From contig CACELO010000003.1 in assembly GCA_902560445.1 (NCBI GenBank), positions 1 to 64,000 of the forward strand: DNA of 64,000 bases, written 5' to 3'. Position 1 is the stretch's first letter. Each line of letters starts with the position of its first letter. The position numbers were made by a program, and so were the translations under genes. The notes beneath the pieces were generated by a model. The model did no database searches. It was not told the origin of the DNA and was given only the letters and a program-made list of their open reading frames with translations. This document shows positions 36,111-45,383 of the stretch, piece by piece. Origin of the DNA: an uncultured Candidatus Poseidoniales archaeon. Lineage in GTDB: Archaea > Thermoplasmatota > Poseidoniia > Poseidoniales > Thalassarchaeaceae.

Positions 36111-37241
36111 TCAATTAGTAGACTTCTTTCTTCCACGTCTTGGTTTAGGCGCATTTCTCATCGCTGCTTCCCTTCTAGCCTCAATTTCTTCTGGTGAGCC
36201 CACAGGCTCAATCTCTTCGACTTCTCTATGCCAAGTATCCGGTAAGGCAAGTGGGTCGGTTACTTCATCAGCCGCAATGAATTTGATAAGTCTACTACGC
36301 AATTCCTCAATTCCATCGCCTGTTTTTGAACTAATTCGTAAAACTTCATTTTCATTTTCTTCATGTAAATCTGACTTTGAATAGACCCTAAGGAGAGGTC
36401 TATCCGCAAGTAGTTCTGTAACTTCGCCAAGTAAATGACGTTGGTCTTGCAAACTCATTTCACTAGATTTAGATGGATCGATTAAGAACAATACAAGGTC
36501 TCCTACATTTTCCAAAGCAGCAATCGCTTGCATCTCAATTTGATTACGCTCTGTCATTGGTCGGTCTAGAAGCCCTGGTGTATCGACCATCTGGTAAATT
36601 CTTCTTCGATGCTCAAAGTGACCTACATGTAGACGCTTCGTAGTAAATGGGTAAGCGGCAACTTCTGGCTCTCCACTGGATAATTCTGTTATTAGGGCTG
36701 ATTTTCCGACATTTGGCGCACCAGCGACCACAATACAAGGTTCGGCGGCATCAATTGAAGGTAATTCACGTAGAATGTTCCTAGCCTCACCTAACCAAAG
36801 AATATTATCTCCGATTTGGTCGATAATCGATGACATTCTACCGTAAGCGTGACGTCTTTCTACGTGAAATGCCTCGATATTACGGAATTTTAGCATCTTT
36901 GATTGAGATTCACCAGCTATTTTTCTGACCCTCTCTGCAGCCCACTGAATTGCGCCCAGGTTTTGCCTAAATTCATCAGCCCCAACGGCTGCATCAACCA
37001 AGGCTTGATCGAATTCAGACTGGGCGTTGAGGCTGGGCCACTGGTCAACCCATTTTAGCAGGGTTTCAGCGATTGTATCACTTGCTGCTTGTACCATTCT
37101 AGCCATCTGTTTTCGTACACGATGATACTTGTCTGGGTCCTCTACTAAGTCGGATTGCTTTCCAGCACGACGAAACGCCTTGTCTAGTACTTCCTGAGGA
37201 TATAGAACCGTGGGAATCTTACGCCATTCAACGGAAGCCAT
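36111..37241 (-). CDS. NOG1-like GTPase
   Basis: GTP-binding protein of the Obg/NOG1 group, expected in large-subunit ribosome assembly. An N-terminal helical domain of about 165 residues (typical NOG1 N-domain) precedes the G-domain: G1 GAPNVGKSAL, G3 DTPGLLDRP, G4 SKSD, G5 SSKTG. The C-terminus is short and basic (KPRRGRKKS). 376 aa is slightly longer than most archaeal members. It is divergent from the 151-aa gene, and the 80-nt gap probably holds both promoters. Confidence 0.9.
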   Translation of the reverse strand: MASVEWRKIPTVLYPQEVLDKAFRRAGKQSDLVEDPDKYHRVRKQMARMVQAASDTIAETLLKWVDQWPSLNAQSEFDQALVDAAVGADEFRQNLGAIQWAAERVRKIAGESQSKMLKFRNIEAFHVERRHAYGRMSSIIDQIGDNILWLGEARNILRELPSIDAAEPCIVVAGAPNVGKSALITELSSGEPEVAAYPFTTKRLHVGHFEHRRRIYQMVDTPGLLDRPMTERNQIEMQAIAALENVGDLVLFLIDPSKSSEMSLQDQRHLLGEVTELLADRPLLRVYSKSDLHEENENEVLRISSKTGDGIEELRSRLIKFIAADEVTDPLALPDTWHREVEEIEPVGSPEEIEARREAAMRNAPKPRRGRKKSTN

Positions 37242-37320
37242 GACCTCTCCTCCGTTCTAGCGGCCGCACCCATACTTCTTCAAACAACGTGCTTTTCTAT
37301 GGCAAACCGCACGCGACACT

Positions 37321-37776
37321 ATGACCAGTGAACGGCGCAGTAAGAGAATAGACGATTTACCCACGTGGGCGAAGCAATTTACCGAAGAATATGGTGCAAA
37401 GGAATTGGATGGTCGCGGAGATGTCTTCTTTGGCCCTCTAATCGACAGAAGAAGCGGCCTAAGGAAAGACGATTTAATCGAATTACTAATTGATGCACGG
37501 GCGCTAAGAGTAGATGATGACCCTTGGGTTCGAGGCATGTTACTAGCAACTTCTCGAAATGCTGTAGAAATGCTAGACGAATTTGGTCAATACCGTTCGA
37601 TTGCCAGAGATGTGATAGTCGAAGTAAGACTTGTAACCCACTTGAGGAAACCGTACATTGAGGACGATGAATTACTTACCTTCGAAAAAGAAGATTTGCG
37701 AAGACGATCAAATGTTCATGAACAAGCCGAGCGACAAGCCGATGGCGGCTCAGATGATAGTCACTTGTGGGGTTGA
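37321..37776 (+). CDS. Hypothetical protein, first gene of a small operon
   Basis: 151-aa soluble, charged protein that I do not recognise. It is helical, with a conserved-looking core FGPLIDRRSGLRKDDLIELL and VRGMLLATSRNAVEMLDEFG, and a polar tail ending HLWG. There are no membrane segments or cysteines. It ends 3 nt before the pterin dehydratase gene and so is likely cotranscribed with it and the 2Fe-2S protein. Confidence 0.7.
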   Translation: MTSERRSKRIDDLPTWAKQFTEEYGAKELDGRGDVFFGPLIDRRSGLRKDDLIELLIDARALRVDDDPWVRGMLLATSRNAVEMLDEFGQYRSIARDVIVEVRLVTHLRKPYIEDDELLTFEKEDLRRRSNVHEQAERQADGGSDDSHLWG

Positions 37777-37779
37777 TGA

Positions 37780-38106
37780 ATGTCAGACCTAGCGAAGAAA
37801 GAATGTATACCCTGTAAGGGTGGCGTACCTCCTATGGAAATTGAAGAAGCACAACGAATGATTCGGCAAATTAATTCCGATTGGGAATTAATAGAAATAC
37901 ACCACATTGAACGAATTTGGACATTCCCGGATTTTGATTCTGCTCTTCAATTTGTCAACGCCGCCGGCGCTATTTGCGAGGAACAAGATCATCATGCAGA
38001 TTTTGAATTAGGCTGGGGTAGGGTGAAGGCTATGATTTGGACTCATAAAATAAACGGACTTACTGAATCGGATTTCGTCCTCGCAGCAAAATTTGATGAG
38101 ATTTAA
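37780..38106 (+). CDS. phhB: Pterin-4a-carbinolamine dehydratase
   Basis: Dehydrates 4a-hydroxytetrahydropterin, recycling the cofactor of aromatic amino acid hydroxylases. The start MSDLAKKECIPCKGG is typical of the family and the active-site region is EEQDHHADFELGWGRVKAMIWTH cut at its middle: DHHAD supplies the catalytic histidines, with Ala where most members have Pro. NGLTESDF follows. 108 aa is normal. Together with folB, the FolM-like SDR and folP it points to a reduced pterin in this organism. Some members of the family have no known hydroxylase partner. Confidence 0.9.
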   Translation: MSDLAKKECIPCKGGVPPMEIEEAQRMIRQINSDWELIEIHHIERIWTFPDFDSALQFVNAAGAICEEQDHHADFELGWGRVKAMIWTHKINGLTESDFVLAAKFDEI

Positions 38107-38115
38107 GGTGAGAAC

Positions 38116-38430
38116 ATGACGGAGAATTTCCGCCTTCATGCCTTTGTATGTACCAACCAACGGGATGCGAAAAAATCACGAGAATGCTGTGCATCTAAGA
38201 ACGCCCTCGATGTTATGACTCGTCTTAAGCGAGTAGCTAAAGCCGCTGGAATAAATGATATTCGAGTCAATAAGGCAGGTTGTTTAGACAGATGTGAGCA
38301 AGGAATTTCTTGTGTCGTTTACCCCAATGGGATTTGGTATACGATTCCAGATGATGACAAAGCAATAGCCCGAATCGTAGAACATCTAGCTGGAGGGAAA
38401 GCCGCAGATGAATTTCTTATGCTAGAATGA
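38116..38430 (+). CDS. Thioredoxin-like 2Fe-2S ferredoxin
   Basis: 104-aa electron carrier of the thioredoxin-like ferredoxin family. Cluster cysteines are in FVCTNQRD, ECCASK and AGCLDRCEQGISCVVYPNG; the last segment is diagnostic. Met start at 38116 behind AGGTGAGAAC. It is third in an operon with the 151-aa gene and the pterin dehydratase. Its partner is unknown. The isolated downstream gene is convergent. Confidence 0.9.
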   Translation: MTENFRLHAFVCTNQRDAKKSRECCASKNALDVMTRLKRVAKAAGINDIRVNKAGCLDRCEQGISCVVYPNGIWYTIPDDDKAIARIVEHLAGGKAADEFLMLE

Positions 38431-38457
38431 CTCTAGAGAAAATACACACGATTAGAC

Positions 38458-38868
38458 TCAAAGACGAACCGGTCGGGTAGCACCGCATGCCTGGCACTTA
38501 AGCAGGGTGGTACGACCTTCCTTGATGAAACTAGTATCAGGTGACATACATTGGTCGCAGAGAATATATGTTTTGACGTAACCAACAATCTTTTCTTTGA
38601 TTCTCTTTGGTGGGATTCGACCTTTGAGCATTACACGAATTTGTTCTCTGGTCCCAGATGTTCCTAATTCGTTGATTAGATATTGATAGACATGATTTGC
38701 ATCCCTATCCATTGAATCAACAATTGCCGAGAAATTTCGTATAATCGTTTGATTTCCTTCTACCAAAATTTCTGGATTCGGCATAGTCCAACGATTCCTC
38801 TCACTAATGTCTGTTGGGATTCTATCTCGTGCTCGATTAAGCAGAGTATCATATTCGTAGTCACCCAT
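38458..38868 (-). CDS. Translation initiation factor aIF2, beta subunit
   Basis: Part of the heterotrimer that brings initiator tRNA to the ribosome. A helix-rich core (VYQYLINELGTSG, MLKGRIPPKRIKEKI) precedes a C-terminal zinc ribbon with CDQCMSPDT and LLKCQACGATRPVR. 136 aa is the standard archaeal size. Single gene, convergent with the 2Fe-2S gene and divergent from dut. Confidence 0.96.
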   Translation of the reverse strand: MGDYEYDTLLNRARDRIPTDISERNRWTMPNPEILVEGNQTIIRNFSAIVDSMDRDANHVYQYLINELGTSGTREQIRVMLKGRIPPKRIKEKIVGYVKTYILCDQCMSPDTSFIKEGRTTLLKCQACGATRPVRL

Positions 38869-38915
38869 AAACTACCCGAGAGTAGACTCCCTTTTCACCC
38901 CACCGGATAGTCTTG

Positions 38916-39410
38916 ATGTCACGTACCAACGGTCAAAGACCCGTTTACAAACCGGCAAATATGGACGAGGCCATTGAAGTTAAGGTAGCGAGAGTCCATG
39001 AAGACGCACAACTTCCTACTCGTGGAAGTATTCATGCTGCAGGTTGGGACTTGTATGCTTTGGAAGATACAGAAGTTCTCTATCGAACGGCTACGCTAGT
39101 TAGAACTGGATTGCATGTTGCGATACCAGTTGGCTATGAAGGTCAGGTTAGGGCTCGATCATCTCTTGGCAAGAGGGGATTGATTCCACCACATGGAATT
39201 GGCACCATAGATGCAGATTATCGTGGGGAGTTATTCGTCATGATGACTTGGATTGGAGAAGGAGATTCCTACACCATATCGAAGGGCGAAAGGATTGCGC
39301 AACTACTGATTACCCCAATCCCCCAATCCATATTCAAAGAAGTGGGATTTGAAGAACTTGGTGAGACCGACCGTGGAGAAGGTGGATTCGGTTCCACGGG
39401 CAGATTCTGA
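38916..39410 (+). CDS. dut: dUTP diphosphatase
   Basis: Hydrolyses dUTP to dUMP, keeping uracil out of DNA. Conserved motifs in order: AAGWDLYA, ARSSLGKRGL, GTIDADYRGEL, GERIAQLLI and the C-terminal GEGGFGSTGRF that closes over the substrate. The trimeric dUTPase motifs are complete. I use ATG 38916; a TTG just before it is also in frame. 164 aa. A T-run and a perfect hairpin follow the stop. Confidence 0.94.
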   Translation: MSRTNGQRPVYKPANMDEAIEVKVARVHEDAQLPTRGSIHAAGWDLYALEDTEVLYRTATLVRTGLHVAIPVGYEGQVRARSSLGKRGLIPPHGIGTIDADYRGELFVMMTWIGEGDSYTISKGERIAQLLITPIPQSIFKEVGFEELGETDRGEGGFGSTGRF

Positions 39411-39419
39411 CTATTTTTG

Positions 39420-39438
39420 CACGGTTCAAAGAACCGTG
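39420..39438 (+). terminator. T-run plus perfect 8-bp hairpin after dut
   Basis: CACGGTTC, loop AAA, GAACCGTG, beginning 10 nt past the dut stop and preceded by TATTTTT. The oligo-T is the feature known to stop archaeal polymerase; the hairpin may protect the 3' end or lie in the leader of the next gene, whose start is 58 nt on. Confidence 0.5.
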
Positions 39439-39495
39439 TTTGTACATATTCACCATACGAATGCTTGATACGGGCCGGATGAAGCGGTCCATTTG

Positions 39496-40080
39496 ATGCC
39501 ACTGAGCATAGACGAGCTTCGCAGAAAGGTCGAGGAATATCACAACAAGGGTCTGAACGGTCAGCAAATCGCCGATGAGTTATCCCTATCACAGACCACA
39601 ATCCAATGGCTTTCCTCGTCAAATGTACCAATGGACGAAGAAAACCCCTCCGATATCATGGTTGGATGGCGCTCTGTAGCTGTCAAAGCCGCTAGAGTTG
39701 AAGCCGTATCCTACGTATTCTGTGACATAATAGACGAAGAAATAGGTGAAGATATTGATACAATGGTTGGAATTTCGATAAATGGTATCCCTTTTGCACA
39801 GGCTATCGCCGGGCAGATGGATCTTGAGTTAGCAGTAAGTCGAAGCATTAGTGAATCTGAAGCCGGGCATCTTTCTGAGGTATTCGCTAATGTTAGTGGA
39901 AAGAGGGTTGTTGTTATCGACGATGTAGTATCTTCTGGAACTACGATGAGAAAGACCGTGCAGCATCTTCGTGAGTCGGGTGCTGAAGTCAAACTCTGTT
40001 TGGTTTTAGCCAATAAGACCGAAATGAATGAGATTGACGGAGTTCCGTTGCGAGGCCTAGTTCGAGTGGTCACTGTCTGA
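39496..40080 (+). CDS. gfcR: PRTase-like transcriptional regulator (GfcR/PyrE-like)
   Basis: Fusion of an N-terminal helix-turn-helix (GLNGQQIADELSLSQTTIQW) to an orotate phosphoribosyltransferase-like domain with the PRPP loop VVVIDDVVSSGTT. In haloarchaea this architecture (GfcR) activates genes of central sugar metabolism; in this lineage the targets are unknown. Start ATG 39496. 194 aa. It precedes lysS by 10 nt and is likely cotranscribed with it. The symbol is by family, not by proven role. Confidence 0.85.
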   Translation: MPLSIDELRRKVEEYHNKGLNGQQIADELSLSQTTIQWLSSSNVPMDEENPSDIMVGWRSVAVKAARVEAVSYVFCDIIDEEIGEDIDTMVGISINGIPFAQAIAGQMDLELAVSRSISESEAGHLSEVFANVSGKRVVVIDDVVSSGTTMRKTVQHLRESGAEVKLCLVLANKTEMNEIDGVPLRGLVRVVTV

Positions 40081-40090
40081 GGTAGAATCG

Positions 40091-41668
40091 ATGCACTGGG
40101 CGGACTTTACCGCTGAAAAACTCAGCAAGAAACGTGGCAATAAACAAGTTGCCTGCTCGGGAATTACACCATCTGGAGAATTCCACATCGGCCACATTAG
40201 AGAAATTCTCTCCGCCGAAATGATACATAGAGCCTGTCTTGATGCTGGATTGGATTCCCGATACATTTTCATCGTCGACTCAATGGACCCACTTCGTCGA
40301 GTATACCCCTTCCTTTCAGAAGAGTATGAACATTACATCGGTTGCCCTCTAGCCTTCATTCCTGCTCCAAATTCTGATGGAAATCCGGACCCAAATGGAG
40401 TGTCGTACGCTGAACACTTCCTGGGACCATTCCTAGATGCACTTGCTGAAATTGGAGTATTTCCAGAGGTGATTATGAATCATGAGACATATGCGAGAGG
40501 ACAATTCGCTGAAAAAATAGATTCTGCTATAGAACAAGCTGATGAGATTCGGGAAATTATCGAATCAATATCCGGGCGAGAATTAGATGAGGATTGGTTT
40601 CCGTACAAACCCCTCGGCTCAGATGGTAGCATGGATGATGTGACTGTTACCGGCTACGAAAAGCCATTCGTACATTGGACGGATGGACATGGAAATTCGG
40701 GTTCTGCAGATATAAGAAAGGCAGAAGGAAAGTTGCCTTGGAGAATAGATTGGGCGGCTCGCTGGGGAATCCATGGAATAACCTGTGAACCAGCAGGAAA
40801 AGATCACGGAGCTGCTGGTGGGTCTTTTGACACAGGATTGCCAATTTGCAAATTATTGGGTTCTGAACCACCCTCAAAGATGGTTTACGAGTGGATTCAA
40901 GTTAAGGGGGCGGGGCCGATGTCCTCGTCATCTGGTAATACCGTTGGCCCAATTGAAGCCCTAAGCTTAGTGCCACCTGAAATTCTGCGATATCTAATCG
41001 CAGGCTCCAAGATGAATCGCCATATCGATTTCAACACTGGTTCAGCCCTATTCCAGATGGCAGATGAATACGAGAGATTAGTTGCAGAACCACCAAATCT
41101 AGACGTTGAAGATCTGACTAAAAGACAGCGGGTTGCTGCAATAACCCAAAGCGGAGCAATGCGACTAAGCCAAATTAATAGGGGAAGCGATCCTGTTGAT
41201 TCTCTTGCAGGAGTTACATTCCGTCACTTAGCAATGCTAGCACAAATCAAAACTTCTGATAATGATGTTTGGAATTCACTAAGAAATAGTGGCCACCTAA
41301 GTGGTGAGCCAAATTCAGCCTTACAAAACAGATTGGAACGTATGCGAAACTGGATTGACAGCATACACTTCCCAGAAGATGCAAGAATCAATATTCAAGA
41401 GAGAATTGATGAAAATGTACGTGCACAATTAAGCCCAAAGCAAATTAAATTCCTACAAAGATTGGCTGTTGAACTTAGAGATTCTGAATGGTCAGATGAA
41501 GCCATAGGCAATACAATTAGATCAATATCTCCCGATTGCGGAGTCAGTGGAAGAGAAGCTTACGTTGCCCTGTATTGGGCTATGTTAGGACGGGAACATG
41601 GACCAAAGGCTTCATCACTAATTTTGGAAATTGGGAAATCTGCTGCTATTGAATTGTTCAATTCATAG
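40091..41668 (+). CDS. lysS: Lysyl-tRNA synthetase, class I
   Basis: Charges tRNA-Lys. The class I form, common in archaea, is identified by HIGH in GEFHIGHIREIL and the KMSKS-type loop GPMSSSSGNTVGPIEAL, plus the class I LysRS segment GKDHGAAGGSFDTG. 525 aa matches the family. Start ATG 40091. It ends 1 nt before the stop of the convergent FUN14-like gene. Confidence 0.96.
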   Translation: MHWADFTAEKLSKKRGNKQVACSGITPSGEFHIGHIREILSAEMIHRACLDAGLDSRYIFIVDSMDPLRRVYPFLSEEYEHYIGCPLAFIPAPNSDGNPDPNGVSYAEHFLGPFLDALAEIGVFPEVIMNHETYARGQFAEKIDSAIEQADEIREIIESISGRELDEDWFPYKPLGSDGSMDDVTVTGYEKPFVHWTDGHGNSGSADIRKAEGKLPWRIDWAARWGIHGITCEPAGKDHGAAGGSFDTGLPICKLLGSEPPSKMVYEWIQVKGAGPMSSSSGNTVGPIEALSLVPPEILRYLIAGSKMNRHIDFNTGSALFQMADEYERLVAEPPNLDVEDLTKRQRVAAITQSGAMRLSQINRGSDPVDSLAGVTFRHLAMLAQIKTSDNDVWNSLRNSGHLSGEPNSALQNRLERMRNWIDSIHFPEDARINIQERIDENVRAQLSPKQIKFLQRLAVELRDSEWSDEAIGNTIRSISPDCGVSGREAYVALYWAMLGREHGPKASSLILEIGKSAAIELFNS

Positions 41669-41669
41669 G

Positions 41670-41999
41670 TCAAGAATCCTCATTCAATGTTTCAAGAAGT
41701 AATGTGGTACCAATAAAGCCTCCAGCGAAACCGGCACCGAAGGAACCTAGTTCTAAAATTGAAGAAAATACCGATTCTAGTGAATCCGCTATCCAGCTTA
41801 AGATATCATTAGCAATTTCCAAAATACGTCCGAGGTTGATTGTAATTATACCAGAAGCCGCCAGGAACCCAAAAAATGAGAATTGTGCTAAAGCGATTAT
41901 TTTCATTGCTTTCAGTGATATTCTAATTAAGAATGCTACTGTGGCTCCAAAAAGGAATCCAATTATCCCCTTTAGTCCGTAATTCGAAATAGCCTCCAT
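41670..41999 (-). CDS. FUN14-family small membrane protein
   Basis: 109 aa with about three hydrophobic helices: GIIGFLFGATVAFLIRISLK, IIALAQFSFFGFLAASGII and GSFGAGFAGGFIGTTLLL. The glycine-rich G-x3-GF pattern and the size fit archaeal FUN14 proteins, whose role is unknown. It lies 12 nt downstream of carB on the opposite side of lysS and may be the last gene of the carAB operon on the minus strand. Confidence 0.7.
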   Translation of the reverse strand: MEAISNYGLKGIIGFLFGATVAFLIRISLKAMKIIALAQFSFFGFLAASGIITINLGRILEIANDILSWIADSLESVFSSILELGSFGAGFAGGFIGTTLLLETLNEDS

Positions 42000-42011
42000 T
42001 TCTCCACATCC

Positions 42012-45000
42012 TTAATTTAGAATCGCGATGTCAAGTAGCCTCGGTTCGGGCATTCCCTCTTTGGCCTCAGCGATTGCCTGTACTTCCATGCTTGCTCCAG
42101 CCATCGTTGTTACAAATGGAATATTTAGCTCGACTGCTAGCCTACGCATCATATTTCCATCCAATACCGCACCTCCTGTGCTCCTAGGTGTATTGATAAT
42201 TAATTGAATGTTACCTTGTCTCATCAGGTCCAAAGCATCTGGTGTAAGGCCCTCAGTAATTCTATAGCAGGTCTGGACATTTATTCCACCTGAATCCCTG
42301 AGAACATGTGCTGTCCCTCTTGTTGCGTAAATAGTGAATCCCATCTCCTCCAATTCTTGTGCCAAGGGGATAACGTCATGTTTGTCGGCGTTCTTCACGG
42401 TGATGTAGACTCCACCTTCGGTTGGGACCGGAATTTCTGTTGCCAAGCGCGCTTTCAGGTAAGCTGCAGCTGCGCGCTTATGACTTCCCATTACTTCCCC
42501 AGTACTCTTCATCTCTGGCCCCGGGGCGGGGTCAAGACCTCGTAATTTGATGAAGGGGAATACCGGTGCTTTGACACAAACAGCCTCACTCTGAGGTTCT
42601 GGGAAATCAAGGTCGGCTAATTTCTCTCCCATTGTTAAACGGGCTGCAATACGAGCCAGTGGAACACCGGTTGCTTTGGCTACGAACGGGAATGTTCGTG
42701 ATCCACGTGGATTTACCTCCAGAACGTACAATATTTCTCCACGAATGGCGTATTGAATATTGAAACAACCCTTCACTCCAAGTTGAATACCAATTTTTCT
42801 TGTCCAATCTTCAACTTGAGCTAATACTTTCTTTGAGACATTTTGTGGAGGAATAAAACAAGTTGAATCCCCTGAGTGTATTCCAGCCTCCTCAAGGTGC
42901 TCCATTATCGCTCCAATTAGTACCTCACTACCATCACAAACCGCATCAACGTCTAATTCTATAGCATTACCAAGATATTCGTCAACCAATAGAGGACGGT
43001 CTGGCGAAAGAAATGCTTCCTCCATATATGCATCTAATTGCCGGTTATTAGATAATATCTCCATACCTCGGCCACCAAGTACGTAGGAAGGGCGAATTAA
43101 AACGGGATAACCAATCTCTTGAACCGCTTCCCTAACTCCTTCAGGAGTACTCGCAGTAGTTCCATTAGGCATCCTCAGACCGACCCTTTTCGCAAACGCT
43201 TCGAAGCGTTCTCTGTCACTTGCTTCATCAACTGCATCTGGGGTTGTCCCTTGCATAGCTAAGTTGAGGCCCATTTCTTCTAGATGAGGGAGCCTATCTG
43301 CCAATGGTAGAGCGAGATTGATTGCTGTTTGGCCACCAAATTGAAGTAAGATTCCATGGGCCTTCTCGCGTAGCAAAATCTCCGCCGAATGTTCCAATGT
43401 CAGTGGATCAAAGTATAATCGGTCACTGGTATCAAAATCTGTGGACACTGTCTCGGGATTATTGTTGATGATAATTGCTTCATGTCCTAATTCTCTTATG
43501 GCCCCTACCGCATGGACACAACCGTAATCGAATTCTATTCCTTGTCCAATCCGAATAGGTCCGCTACCAACTACGACAATGCGCTGCTTGGTGAAATCAT
43601 CGATTCCTGGAACGTGATCGATTCCAGTTGGAGCCGAGCCTCCTTCATAGGTAGCGTAGTAATATGGAGTTACAGCGGCAAATTCTGCCGCACAAGAATC
43701 TACCATTCGAAATCTGGGGTGTATCTCTAATTGGTGCCTCCTCCCCATAACTGCATCCTCATCAAAACCTTCAGGTAATGATTTGAAGCCACTTGCTGGG
43801 AAGCCAGCGAGCGCATCAGCGATGTGTAAATCTGTAAATCCTACACCCTTCCATCTGCGCATTTCTAATGTGGGGATTTCTGATGCGCTCATCCCTAATT
43901 CTCCGGCTGCACGTATCTCGGTTTCGAGTGCAGCCATTTTCTCAAATCTATGTAGGAACCATCTAGTTACTCCTCCCGAAACATCTCGCACATCTTCTAC
44001 TGAATATCCTCGTCTGAATGCCTCAAATAGAGCCCCCATTCTTCTATCAGTGGGAATTCTCAACCAATCAATTAGCATAGCTTCGGGTAATGGTTCGCTT
44101 GCCCTTTCATCCATGGTTTCCCCTCCTGAAGCATCTGCCATAGTGAGTGGCCTTGGATGAGGTTGGCCATACTCAAGGCTGGCCCAAGCCTTCAGGAAAG
44201 CCTCCTCAAAACAACGACCTATTGCCATTACCTCGCCAGTAGATTTCATCGAAGTCCCAATAGTTCGGTCGGCTGTTCTGAATTTATCGAAAGGCCATCG
44301 AGGAATTTTAACTACACAATAATCCAGTGTTGGTTCGAATGCAGCAGTAGTACCTTTACCGGTTATTGGGTTAGGTAATTCGTCTAGCGTGTAACCTACA
44401 GCAATTAGCGCTGCCATTCTAGCGATTGGGTATCCTGTTGCCTTACTTGCTAGTGCTGAAGATCTTGAAACTCTTGGATTGACCTCGATTACCCGATATT
44501 CTCCGGTCGATTGTTCGACAGCGAATTGAACATTACAACCTCCTTTGATATTCAATCTTCTAATCAGACGAAGAGCGGCATCGCGTAGCATCTGATGGTC
44601 TCTATCTGATAGTGTCTGTTGCGGCGCGACGACCACTGACTCTCCAGTATGTACTCCCATTGGGTCAATATTTTCCATTGTACAGACAATGATTGCGTTA
44701 TCGGCTCCATCTCTCATTACCTCATATTCATGTTCTTGCCAACCGAGGATACTTTCTTCGATTAGTACCTGTCCTATTGCAGAATGCAGTATCCCTTGAC
44801 TGGCTATCTCTACCAACTCTCCCATGTTGTTAGCAGTACCTCCTCCAAGGCCACCGAGTGTGAAAGCCGGTCTAATTAGGAGGGGGAAGCCGCCGAGAGT
44901 ATCGGCGGCCTGCATAACCGCTTCTATCGAATCACAAGCAATAGCTTTGCAAACGGGAAGATCAATCTCCTCACAAACCTGTTTGAAAAGATCTCTATCT

Positions 45001-45383
45001 TCTGCCTCGTCAATGGATATCAAGTCACAACCGATTAATTCTACTTCTAATTCATCTAAACTACCATCATGAGCAAGGGCGGATGCAATATTGAGGGCTG
45101 TTTGCCCTCCCATTCCGGCAAGTAAAGCATCTGGTTTTTCGATTTCTAAAATTCTCTTGACGACCTCTGGTAACAAAGGTTCGATGTAAATCCTATCTGC
45201 CATTTCTGGGTCATTTTGAATTGTTGCCGGATTGGAATTAATCAGAATAACTTCGTAACCATCTGCTCGCAAAGCTCGACACGCTTGACTTCCGGAAAAA
45301 TCGAATTCAGCAGCTTGACCAATGCGTATTGGACCACTACCTAAAATTACAATTCGTTTCAAATCGTCTCTACGGGGCATCAA
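42012..45383 (-). CDS. carB: Carbamoyl-phosphate synthase, large subunit
   Basis: Makes carbamoyl phosphate for pyrimidines and arginine. Two homologous ATP-grasp halves, each beginning with GSGPIRIGQ, the first with NPATIQNDPEMADR and the second with NNNPETVSTDFDTSDR. A methylglyoxal-synthase-like allosteric domain ends the protein (YATRGTAHVLRDSG, NTPRSTGG). 1,123 aa is slightly over the usual 1,060-1,080. It overlaps carA by 4 nt, so the subunits are translated together. Confidence 0.97.
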   Translation of the reverse strand: MMPRRDDLKRIVILGSGPIRIGQAAEFDFSGSQACRALRADGYEVILINSNPATIQNDPEMADRIYIEPLLPEVVKRILEIEKPDALLAGMGGQTALNIASALAHDGSLDELEVELIGCDLISIDEAEDRDLFKQVCEEIDLPVCKAIACDSIEAVMQAADTLGGFPLLIRPAFTLGGLGGGTANNMGELVEIASQGILHSAIGQVLIEESILGWQEHEYEVMRDGADNAIIVCTMENIDPMGVHTGESVVVAPQQTLSDRDHQMLRDAALRLIRRLNIKGGCNVQFAVEQSTGEYRVIEVNPRVSRSSALASKATGYPIARMAALIAVGYTLDELPNPITGKGTTAAFEPTLDYCVVKIPRWPFDKFRTADRTIGTSMKSTGEVMAIGRCFEEAFLKAWASLEYGQPHPRPLTMADASGGETMDERASEPLPEAMLIDWLRIPTDRRMGALFEAFRRGYSVEDVRDVSGGVTRWFLHRFEKMAALETEIRAAGELGMSASEIPTLEMRRWKGVGFTDLHIADALAGFPASGFKSLPEGFDEDAVMGRRHQLEIHPRFRMVDSCAAEFAAVTPYYYATYEGGSAPTGIDHVPGIDDFTKQRIVVVGSGPIRIGQGIEFDYGCVHAVGAIRELGHEAIIINNNPETVSTDFDTSDRLYFDPLTLEHSAEILLREKAHGILLQFGGQTAINLALPLADRLPHLEEMGLNLAMQGTTPDAVDEASDRERFEAFAKRVGLRMPNGTTASTPEGVREAVQEIGYPVLIRPSYVLGGRGMEILSNNRQLDAYMEEAFLSPDRPLLVDEYLGNAIELDVDAVCDGSEVLIGAIMEHLEEAGIHSGDSTCFIPPQNVSKKVLAQVEDWTRKIGIQLGVKGCFNIQYAIRGEILYVLEVNPRGSRTFPFVAKATGVPLARIAARLTMGEKLADLDFPEPQSEAVCVKAPVFPFIKLRGLDPAPGPEMKSTGEVMGSHKRAAAAYLKARLATEIPVPTEGGVYITVKNADKHDVIPLAQELEEMGFTIYATRGTAHVLRDSGGINVQTCYRITEGLTPDALDLMRQGNIQLIINTPRSTGGAVLDGNMMRRLAVELNIPFVTTMAGASMEVQAIAEAKEGMPEPRLLDIAILN

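Noticed and set aside
37255..37268. GCGGCCGC site as a hint of cloning vector sequence
   Set aside because: It lies in a normal divergent intergenic gap with host genes on both sides; no vector sequence follows.
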